Assembly (NCBI GenBank): GCA_905160935.1
Contig: CAJHZI010000382.1
Location: forward strand, 309,501-373,500
From: Enchytraeus crypticus
Lineage: Eukaryota; Annelida; Clitellata; Enchytraeida; Enchytraeidae
Length of the DNA: 64,000 nt
Reading direction: 5' to 3'
Shown here: positions 55,010 through 64,000 of the stretch, piece after piece
How positions within the stretch are numbered: the stretch's first letter is position 1
Layout: every line of letters starts with the position of its first letter
Translations under genes and position numbers: made by a program
The notes under the pieces: model-generated
Seen by the model: only the letters and a program-made list of their open reading frames with translations
Told to the model about the DNA's origin: nothing
Databases searched by the model: none

Positions 55010-58000
55010 ATGTCGTCATTACGAGGTCTTCAATACTTTCTTCTGCTGCACATTTGCCTTATCCTTCGTAAGTTGAATATCTTTACCTCTACGATATTTA
55101 TGAACAACGTCTATGATTACTTATATCTTACAAATAAATCACAACAGATAATAATTTTACATCGATTTAGTAATTTAGTAAAATAACTGCCAAAGTTCAC
55201 AGCAAATGACAACGTTGCTGTCTAATAGCTGTTTCCAGCAGGAGCGTCCGCCCTTCTCTCCCCCCCCCAGGCCACGACGCATGCATATTTCCCCCATCGA
55301 CTAACTCACTTTTTCCACTCTCCCTTTATTTTGTCAACGATGCAACTTGCGTCATTCTTGATATTTGTGGACGCTCCTGCTTTCCAGCATGTTAGTACTC
55401 CGTAGGTAATGCCTTTTCAGTCACTCTTAGACGGTCTAGTCGTTTTTAAAACGGGTCAGCATTTGCTGTCTTAATTAATAATTCATTCCATTGACATGTA
55501 AAGACATTGTACTGTAACTTTTTCATCTAGTGTCCTTGAGTTGCGACGAGCGCGTACACTTCTTCTTCCATTTTCTATCTTTAGTCCGGGCTCCTGCATT
55601 TTCCATTTTGTATCGTTTTTGTATCATTTTGTTAACGTCAGTTTCCTGACTCAATAGTGAGGTCCGTGTCGGGCGAGCCCAGGATTTGAACCCCGCACAT
55701 ACTGATCCGCGGTCGAATATCTTACCGACATCGCTAATCAGTCTGGCTTCCAGCTTCTATAGTTACAGTCAGCGTAGATCTTTTGTGGCCGTTTCGTGTA
55801 ATGCCTTGATATGCCATTTCCATAGTTACAATATAAATTTAAATTTTCTAAATCCATTTAGATCTCTAATTCAAGCCATAGATTTACATGGGTCTTAGCC
55901 GATTTTAACAAAACTGGAGTGACAAGTATCCTGTAGAGATAGGTAACACTAAAATTTATTGCTCTTCTGAATCTGCAGTTCTGATACCTATCAGAAATAT
56001 TTCTGTCTTATAGAACAGCCAGTGCAGTGCAGTCCTTTATTATTCCTCTCTGGAATTGGATTTAATTTGTTTTTGCGCAAATCAGTTCAGGTATAATCCG
56101 ACTACGATGTACACGTGCAGGTGTAGGCCCTGTATTGATTTATTTTGAGTCGACGAGTACTTGCGGGTTTTTCTACGATAGGAATTATTTTGATATCATT
56201 CAGATACGTCATCTTTGTCACTTGCCTTTTGAAAAGATATTTGTACACAAACTTGTCCAAGTAATTGTCGTAAATTGGATTACGTGTCGTTTTTAAACTT
56301 TTAAATTTCGTTGAGTGAACCTAATTGTATTTATGTTTCATTTCAGTACGTCTTCCTTCTTTCTATTCTCTCAGTTAACCGGTTACATGGTCCTGCTAAT
56401 AATTCATTTGCCATAAAATGCATTTTTCACTCATTTCACTGTTTAACTGCAGGCTCGTGGCAATATCTCCTCTACAAATTTTGTCCTCCGATTTCCTTCA
56501 CTTCTACATGCTTTATTAAATCGTTTTTTTTCAAACTTCCACATATGGCTTCTTTCAGCAAACCGAAGCACTACAACGTAGAACATGTTCTATCCAATCC
56601 TCTTCACATTTCTTAATACATATATCAGTTGTCTATCTGCACTGGCCGCTTGTATTTTTTCTACCACAGTTTTTAACTTTTTGGCTATAATAGCAAATCC
56701 TAACGCAATCCCTAAAACTAAAAAGTGACGCGTGAGGCAATCGAACCTAGGACGTCAGGATCTGAATCCTGACACCCTAGCGGAGAGAGACAACAATAGT
56801 CCAACTTTACACCAAGTGCTGTGTTTTAGCTTCTCCTCTTCCGTGTTCATTCCATCATCTCATTCCTCTGACTACTGACAAGCTGCTTTCAAGCTCCATA
56901 GAGAACGCTTTATAGATCAACAAAGTTTGTCTGGTATTCTCTCAGAAAAAGGCTCTTCTTTATCAATACTCCAATGTAGCCGTTACCTTAGAAAAGTATG
57001 GCTTTTGCGTTATGTCCGGGCCATTAATAAATATATCAATTTTAGACTGCATTTGTTGTTAGAAGCCAATAAGTAAAACTGAGGACGACAATGAAAAACC
57101 ACCACCTAATTTCTTAAGATGTTAAGACTTGTATAATTATGCATTTTCTTAGTGACAGTGGAAATATCAGCACAGATCAATCCGGACCAACCGATTCTTC
57201 TAAATGCTTCCAGTATCCGCATTTCTCCAAGTACGGTATCCTGGGATGGCTCCTCGTCCTGTAGTATTCAGTCAAACTGCCGGCTTGTAGATGGAGACTT
57301 AATGTCATCATGGACAATTCCTTCAGAGAACGTATCGATCGGCTTCTCGTTCACTAACGGATCTTTCACTGTGAGTCTCACAGCTGACTAGCATTTATGA
57401 CTAGTATTTATAACTAGCATTCTATGACTAGCATTTCTCTCTCTTAGTGCACTGCCTACTGGCAGGTCCATGGTATATAACGCCTCTACTTTTCTCTGTC
57501 TTCCGCCTTCCTCTTCATTTCCACATATGAGTGGGTCTTTATATCATCAAACTCATATGTGGAAATGAAGAGGAAGACAGAGAAGAGTGGAGGCGTTATG
57601 TACCATGGACTAACATTTACTAAATATTTATGACTAGCATTTTATGATTAGTATTTCTTGCATTTATTTATTAGTAGATTATTATTCTGCAGTCTGCGAT
57701 GTCTGGAACAGCTTCAGCTATTTTAAATATTTGTGAATCTGAAAGAATTGCTGCATGCAAAAAGGTATCTATGTGCCAAGATGTATTTCTGAGTAAAAAT
57801 TCCTAAAACATGTCATATGGAAAGATTAATATGCAATCATGCAGATATTACTATAACGGTGTGATCTGCGAAGATCTTTGGCAATAATTGATGGGCGGCA
57901 ATACAGTATTCTATACGGCATTGCTGTGCTATTTCTAGTTTTCATTAATACATTTTATTATTTTACAGGGATTTCTATTTAGGACAGTCTATAGATAATG

Positions 58001-61000
58001 CTTCATTGATTCTTGCACGTTCGGAGAAGCCCTATGATACAGAATAATCAAACTCTAATCCTCTCTGCTCGACTTGAGTTCAAACGCACACACATGTAGG
58101 CATACTCAAAGACACATACTCAAAATTACGCATACACACACATGCACCCACGCATACACACACAAACACTTGCATCCACACACACGCATCTGCACTTGGA
58201 GGCTCATGCTAAATTAACTTTATGTATCAAAAAATAGAGCCTACTAATAAAGCTAACATAATAGATACGGACGAGTAAAGAACAAATTAGTACATAGAAA
58301 TATGCTTAATTGCTTATGTTGTGACATGTCTATTATAAAAGCAGACGTGTTAACAATTCCGTTTAAGCGTGCCCATCACAAAAAAAGCTACGAATTGCGC
58401 ATAACTTTGGAAGAATTTTCGACTCTTCCCGTTAGTAATATAAGAATGTAAAAATGCAAAGACCTATGCAGCAATAGATATGATATGATACAGCAACATC
58501 GCCATAATGACGGAAATGTAACGAGTTTATTGTTATACAGATTAGCCGAGTGCGACTACACCACAACGTTAGTGACACTTCTGGACTGCATGTCGTGGTA
58601 ACACTGACAGGAAGTAGATGGATGTGGCGAACTACGTTTACTCCCAACTGTCAAGACGTTGCACAAGTACTAAGTAATGATGGAGAGTTCTACAATTGCA
58701 TTGAGTAAGTTTAAATGTAATGATGGAGAGTTCTACAATTTCATAGAGTAAGTTTAAATGTAATGATGGAGAGTTCTACAATTTCATTGAGTAAGTTTAA
58801 ATGTAATGATGGAGAGTTCTACAATTTCATTGAGTAAGTTTAAATGTAATGATGGAGAGTTCTACAATTTCATTGAGTAAGTTTAAATGTAATGATGGAG
58901 AGTTCTACAATTGCATTGAGTAAGTTTAAATGTAATGATGGAGAGTTCTACAATTTCATTAAGTTTAGTAATGATTTCTACAATGAGTAAGTGTAATGAT
59001 GGAGAGTTCTACAATTTCATTGAGTAAGTTTAAATGTAATGATGGAGAGTTCTACAATTTCATTGAGTAAGTTTAAATGTAATGATGGAGAGTTCTACAA
59101 TTTCATTGAGTAAGTTTAAATGTAATGATGGAGAGTTCTACAATTTCATTGAGTAAGTTTAAATGTAATGATGGAGAGTACTTCAATTGTTTTGCATAAG
59201 TTTAAATGTAATAATGAAAAGTTCTGCAATAGTGTTGAGTAAGTTTAAATAGAATTTCTATTATCCAGTATTTCCTTCTTTAATCTTTTCTGGCCTTCGT
59301 GTTAAATTGATTAACCCTAAGGAAATCATTACGTTCAAAACTATTATCTTGTAATTTGGAGCGATAGCTTCTATATTATATGTAGCTGAAAGTAGTTCTT
59401 AATTAAGATATTTCTGCTTTGCTTAAGCAATCAGAAACTAAACGTAACTCCACATCAATACGCGATAAATATTACACGAACTCTGTATGAACTCTGTATG
59501 AACTCTGTATGAACTCTGTATATTCTATAAGATAACTACTAGCCGTCAATGTGTACATCAGACTACTGTGGTGACTAATACATTTCTACTTGCCGCACTA
59601 TCACTGTCATCTTATTTAAGAGTGAAGCCAAGATGAAATAGGTCCCACACAGTATCATAAAAAGCTAATCTTAACGTCAGTTTCCTCACTCGAAGGCGAT
59701 GTCAGTGACGGACGAGCCCATGATTTGAACCCCGCGCATACTGATCCGCGGTCGAGTAACTTGCCGACATCGCAACTGGCTCCAGCCATGTCATAGAGAA
59801 TGACCTTCCTTGAACACTAGAAAATAAATCTTATCTGCATAATGAAACACAAGCATCAGAGAACTGCATGATGGGCTGGAAAATTTACAGGTGTATTGGG
59901 ATGTGATACTAATTTCAGAGCATCCAGGTGTAGGTCTGTCACTTGGAAAGATGTCAGTAGTGCGAACAAAGTTGATTTGTCTGCTTTCACAATTGTTTGT
60001 CGTTGTTTGACGACTTTTTAAATGAACATATCTACTACAAAGATATAAGTTAGTAGACAATAGAAAGGCCAAGCCCATTATATTGGCCTATTTCATTGCT
60101 CGTCTTTTTTGTTGCTTATGCAAAGTATCTGCTTTAAAGTAATCATGTACTCAAAATATATTGATTCTGCTGAGAATATATTATCTTGCCATAATGATAA
60201 TTTTATATGCTTAAGACAACTCAGTGGAATACAATACACTATAAGGACATTGTGCTTAAGTTAAGGTTTTACACTCGAATGCGCTTTTAGTGACGAATAC
60301 TGCATCTATAAAATCAAAAGAAATTATTTTGCACTACTTTAAACAAACCTGTTATAAAGTTACTTTATGTTTGTGACAGATTCTTAACGTTAGAAAATCC
60401 TGGTATATTCGAGATTCAGCAATCCGAGCAGTTCTCGATTCGAGACGCAAACGGTTCGTTCATTTGGTGGGAGGGCTTTCAAAGAATTGATCTAGAGTTC
60501 GTACATATCGATGGGTCGCAAAATGTTACAAGCAATATTTCAATTAAAGAACTGGAAGTTTTCGGCTGGTTTGTAATTTTCCTTTCTCAAAAGTATATTT
60601 ATGTTATGTTTTTAAATAACTAGCCTCTAATATTTTTACTATGTAATTATTCAATAATTATCGTGACGAAATTTACGGTGAGACTCTCTGCTTTGGTGTT
60701 TAGTTTATGCTGATAATAGAATATGGGCTATTTATTAACTAAAGTTACTTCTATGGCCATTTTATTTTCCAATAAATGGATAAATATTATATGACAGTAA
60801 CGCATTGCTAAAAAATTTGAATAAATACTATTTCATACAGTTTTGACCATCAAATAGGCTCTTTTATGGTATCCTCTTTCGTATTGCTGTTTGTTTGTCT
60901 GACTACATGCGCGTTCCTATTGTTTGTATAATCTGTGCTGTGATGAACAAATAAACGATACTAAATACTAAAAAATACTATAAAAATACTAGGCCTATAG

Positions 61001-63302
61001 CTGATCTACTTTCGTGAATATATTTTAAGTGTTCAAGATTTATTTCTTAACTTGAGATTTGCATTATTATGTCATTAGTTACGCATATTTATTGTAATTA
61101 CCTTAGTAAGTTCCATTTGGTAGATTTCTTATGCTACTTAATGAGCAACATAGATTTTACCACATGACCTGTACATGTATATTGTTGTATTTACATGTAT
61201 ATTGTACATGTATTATGTATAGGAAGGAACCGACATCTGCCTGCAACTGTCATCCACTTGGATTGCTTATCCCGGAGAATCCCTGCGATGAATTGGGCCA
61301 CTGTGTATGCAATCTACTGGACAGTCCAGACCCACGCTGCGTATGTATGCGCTTAATATTTTAGTAAATCTAAGTATCACTGTGGCACTACAAAACTTTG
61401 AAAAATATCCATTTTTCTCAAGTTGTATTACACTAATTAACTAGTATGTAGCCGTGCAAATGAATACGTTATGAAAAGAAAAACTCGCGTCCACTTCGAT
61501 TACGGTGTTTCATTTTTTGCATTAGTTTGCCGCTTTGTTTATTTTCGGATAAAGTTTGTGTGTATCCCTGGTGATCCTTTGTTGTATAGCTGATAACGTT
61601 TGTTTGTGTTACTGATAGAGCTTGTTTTTATCATTGGTAACGCTTATGTGTATTACTGATAACCCTTGTTTGAGTCTGACGTCCCCGATATCATTCTTGA
61701 ATGAGGAAACGGACGTTAAACCTTTATTATTATTGTTACTGATAACGCTTTTTGTATCACTGGTAACGTTTGCTTATATTTCTGATAATTCTTGTTTGTA
61801 TCACTTATAATGCGTGTTTGTATCATTGACAGTTCTTGTTTGTAACGCTGATAAGAATTTTTGTCGCTCTTCTATAGACCTTTTATAATATGTAGCGGTA
61901 ACTCTGTTCACATAATAAAGAAAGCCTAATGGTGGAGTGGGAAGGGGAGTGTGCTTATATTTCCGGCTGGCAATATTCTATATATTCCCATGTATTTATT
62001 ATGTTTTTCATCATTTATTAACAGAATGGTATTTTAAAAATTACAAAAAAATTATATTTTCATTACTTATCAAATGATGATAAACATGTCTTATTTACAT
62101 TTAATTTATGTCTATATTGATTATATAGAGAGGATATATTACATTTTTACGATAAATTACGTTGCAGTTGCCTGCCAAAAGCAACTAAGTTTATGATTGT
62201 ACGGTGGCGCCTCCTAGCGAAAGAAAAAATATAATTTGAGATTTTTCAAAGTAAACACTTTTTATGTAACTAAGGTCTATATATTCACAGGTTCCATCGA
62301 TTAATTCTCTCATTCCGTATGGACCGATAGATGGTGGCACTGAACTGATGCTGATAAGTAACGTGAACAGTTCATCACAAGTCACTGTCACTGTAGGTGA
62401 CAGCTACAACTGCGCAGTACTCAGTGGAAAATATACAGCAAAAGAGTAAGATTATGATTGCGTTCAGGATTATGAATAGTACTAACGCTTAGAATATGAT
62501 AAGATTGTAATTTGATACATCTATGAACATAATCATTCGAATATTAGTATACTGTAGTATATATTGTAGTTGTGGTCATAAGAATAAGTGAATATGATTA
62601 TTACTATAATACGTTATTATAATTATCAGTAAGATTGACGAAAATGATTACGAGCACTTTAACTTTAAGATGTAGTTATATCTTTACATTAAAGCCAATT
62701 TTGAACTATACATGTAATATGGGACATTGCTTGTAATTTCTGTTAGCATGTGTGGTGAATTCATTTAAGTTCAGGTCTGCTTCTAACATCATCATTGGCA
62801 GCCTGAACAACCCTTAAAATCCATCGACTGTCTCACTAGTATACACTAGTATAATGTAACAACGGCTAGACTATTCTACAGAAATAGAAAAGGAGCAAAA
62901 TATGTCATTAACAGCTCAACACTGAATGTAAAGTTTTCTTGCTGTAGCTTATTCTTATCAAATTCATTGAAATAAAATTATCTTTCTAATCTAGGATATC
63001 AGCTAAATTAATTTCTGAAGATTCATGTGATTAATTTGACATGTGCATAGTGGGCCTACTTTCTGATTTTCACATAGAGTTTATGGTATCTCTGTGAACT
63101 TAATTTATTGTTACAGCTCCTATAAGCAGCTGATGTTTTGCAATACGTCCAAAGCAACTGATCAGCTGCTCAAATCTCTGCCTATAAAAGTCTGCTGGCC
63201 GGTCAGCAGCTATGGTGATGTGTGCAGACAGCTGTCTGAAAGATTTCAATACAGACCAACTCCTGTCATCTCAAAAATTCACCCGCTAACCACAATCTCG
63301 AG
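55010..63302 (+). CDS. Secreted or type I membrane protein with laminin-EGF and IPT/TIG domains (partial, runs off the window)
   Basis: Seven exons join in phase: 55010-55067, 57153-57370, 58541-58704, 60380-60568, 61223-61340, 62291-62445, 63117-63302, about 362 codons so far. Exon 1 is a signal peptide (MSSLRGLQYFLLLHICLIL). Exons 2-4 form a region of about 190 aa ending SIKELEVFGW, resembling a galactose-binding or laminin-N-terminal beta sandwich but not identified with certainty. Exon 5 is one laminin-type EGF module (SACNCHPLGLLIPENPC, LGHCVCNLLD). Exons 6-7 hold an IPT/TIG domain opening VPSINSLIPYGPIDGGTEL, and a second begins PVISKIHPLTTIS. Tandem IPT domains occur in plexins, MET-type receptors and related proteins; an N-terminal domain plus LE plus IPT fits none exactly. 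The exon 7 donor (phase 2) shows the gene continues. The exon 3 donor lies at the start of a 43-bp tandem array. Confidence 0.85.
55239..55379. mobile_element. hAT-like MITE, 141 bp
   Basis: Terminal inverted repeats CAGGAGCGTCC and GGACGCTCCTG are perfect over 11 bp. They are flanked by the 8-bp duplication GTTTCCAG (55231-55238) and CTTTCCAG (55380-55387), 7 of 8 identical. No coding capacity. It lies in intron 1 of the IPT gene. Confidence 0.85.
55628..55753 (-). repeat. SINE-1 copy
   Basis: Minus-strand copy: GTTAACGTCAGTTTCCTGAC, CAGGATTTGAACCCCGC, TATCTTACCGACATCGC. Confidence 0.85.
56437..56700 (-). mobile_element. Decayed LINE-B copy
   Basis: GAACATGTTCTATCCAATCC, ATATCAGTTGTCTATCTGC matches 19580-19645, with many changes. 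The 3' end near 56440 is barely recognisable. Confidence 0.5.
56870..57010. repeat. Repeat family D copy
   Basis: TACTGACAAGCTGCTTTCAAG, CTCCATAGAGAACGC, AGATCAACAAAG and AAAAGTATGGCTTTTGCG resemble 20950-21120. It ends about 140 bp before exon 2 of the IPT gene. Confidence 0.45.
57388..57655. mobile_element. Two LINE-B ends as an inverted pair inside a short tandem repeat
   Basis: The LINE-B end 57437-57521 (minus) is followed by the same segment in the opposite direction, 57549-57612 (plus), forming a hairpin with arms of about 62 bp; shared words include CATTTCCACATATGAGT and GTCCATGGTA. Units of TATGACTAGCATTT flank the pair on both sides (57388-57436 and 57613-57655). Confidence 0.75.
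58085..58200. repeat. (CA)n-rich tract
   Basis: Imperfect ACACAC/ACGCAT repeats in intron 2 of the IPT gene. Confidence 0.8.
58674..59253 (+). repeat. 43-bp tandem array copying an exon end plus its splice donor
   Basis: About 13 copies, plus one degenerate copy near 58963-58992, of a unit that starts TAATGATGGAGAGTTCTACA and ends TTTAAATG with GAGTAAGT inside. The first copy is the last 31 nt of exon 3 (to 58704) and its donor. Twelve copies keep a GAGTAAGT donor. In the exon frame each donor reads GAG TAA, so any site except the first leaves a stop in the mRNA. Confidence 0.95.
59656..59788 (-). repeat. SINE-1 copy
   Basis: Minus-strand copy: ATAAAAAGCTAATCTTAACG, GGCGATGTCAGTGACGG, ATGATTTGAACCCCGCG, ACATCGCAACTGGCTCCAG. 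Confidence 0.87.
61670..61735 (+). mobile_element. LINE-A terminal fragment
   Basis: GAGTCTGACGTCCCCGATATC, ATTCTTGAATGAGGAAACGG, ACGTTAAACCTTTATTATT. Confidence 0.65.
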
Positions 63303-63344
63303 GTAATGTAGTTATGAGTATCGGCTCCATATGGGAGGGTCATT

Positions 63345-63530
63345 AGATAAATTTCAGCTGAAAGACTTTGCTCAGTCCAGTAATATGTCCTCAGCACATT
63401 TCTTTTGCAGATTGGTCTGGTGAATTGATCTGTAATGATGTATGCTGTGGGGACGTCCCTGACATCATCCTTGGATGAGGAAACAGTCGTTAAACCTTTA
63501 TTATTATTATTATTATTATTTATTATTGTT
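63345..63530 (+). mobile_element. LINE-A 3' end with (TTA)n tail
   Basis: CAGCACATTTCTTTTGCAGA, TTGGTCTGGTGAATTGATC, GGGACGTCCCTGACATCATC, CTTGGATGAGGAAAC and a (TTA)n tail; colinear with the complement of 17562-17853. It starts about 40 bp after exon 7 of the IPT gene. Confidence 0.75.
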
Positions 63531-64000
63531 CTCAGTCCAGTAATATGCTGCCTTAAGGAGTTGATATACATGTACCTTAGCGTAAATCATCCTAGAGCTC
63601 CGTGCTCAGCTAACTTGTTTAACTAACTTTCCTCGAAACTGAGAACTGATGCAATGCTTGCACGTTTGGGCTTACTGTCATTAATTCGGTTTTGTAATAG
63701 ATGACTTCACACATACTAAATGTTCATTGTCCAGAATTTGAGTGACGCTTCGATCTAAAATTATTTAAAATTACTTAACACGTAAACAATATTTAGTAAC
63801 ATTCTATTAAACGCCTGCTACATCTGCCACATAAATGCTATTGCTGTAAAATTGTCTTCCGTCACAATAGTATAAGGCCATGCATGGGTTCGAATCTTAG
63901 ACCGACAACATATTTACATATGATTTGAAAGCACAAAAAGTGTTTTGTATATCTAGTAGTGCAATAGTTATACTTATATACATACAGTATATTTACAAAA
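63531..64000. other. Intronic sequence of the IPT gene, nothing further recognised
   Basis: Exon 7 ends in a donor at 63303, so this is intron unless another exon is hidden. No EGF, IPT or repeat signature was seen. Confidence 0.5.

Noticed and set aside
56700-56800. tRNA-like cloverleaf (minus strand, CTAGGTTCGATTGCC)
   Set aside because: The acceptor stem does not pair and the anticodon stem-loop has the wrong size, so it is not a tRNA gene. At most an old SINE head.

Overview
This is nuclear DNA of an animal. It is AT-rich, the introns are long and the exons short, and transposable elements cover much of it. The frequent TAGGCCTA and TACATGTA motifs, a fibulin gene with anaphylatoxin-like modules and the element families suggest a marine invertebrate bilaterian. 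I cannot name the phylum from this window.

Layout. (1) 1-3.1 kb: the long last exon of a minus-strand Golgi-type nucleotide-sugar transferase (GT77/PF03407-like), with a decayed duplicate of part of its coding sequence about 780 bp downstream. (2) 3.1-16 kb: a transposon-rich spacer holding a CR1-like LINE, a hAT element with a perfect 8-bp target duplication, a second LINE interrupted by a SINE, and many tRNA-derived SINEs. (3) 16.15-37.31 kb: a fibulin-1-like extracellular-matrix gene on the plus strand. I reconstructed 18 exons with consistent phases; only the signal-peptide exon is missing. (4) 37.3-40.7 kb: a spacer with a 31-bp minisatellite. (5) 40.73-47.21 kb: a complete 9-exon minus-strand gene for mitochondrial methylglutaconyl-CoA hydratase (AUH), 296 aa. 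(6) 47.2-54.9 kb: a repeat island with a nearly complete but dead piggyBac element, and an orphan GC-rich ORF behind a well-placed TATA box. (7) 55.01 kb to beyond the window: the first seven exons of a secreted or membrane protein with a signal peptide, a galactose-binding-like N-terminal region, one laminin-type EGF module and at least two IPT/TIG domains.

The most unusual signal is that splice sites have been duplicated locally at least four times. The donor after exon 3 of the IPT gene lies in a 43-bp tandem array of about 13 copies. In the fibulin gene, one acceptor is triplicated (42-bp units), one donor is repeated four times (47-50-bp units), and another donor was duplicated by the 24-bp target-site duplication of a LINE insertion. 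In the three tandem cases only one site of each array keeps the reading frame; the others lead straight to a stop codon.

Several repeat families recur. SINE-1 has about 16 copies of roughly 135 bp, tRNA-derived. Its 3' end matches the 3' end of LINE-A, so LINE-A probably mobilises it. Nested insertions with target duplications (SINE-1 into LINE-C; LINE-B into SINE-1; piggyBac into a LINE-C copy; LINE-B fragment inside hAT) give a relative chronology. The genes are not functionally linked: two are matrix or cell-surface proteins, one is Golgi glycosylation and one is mitochondrial leucine breakdown.
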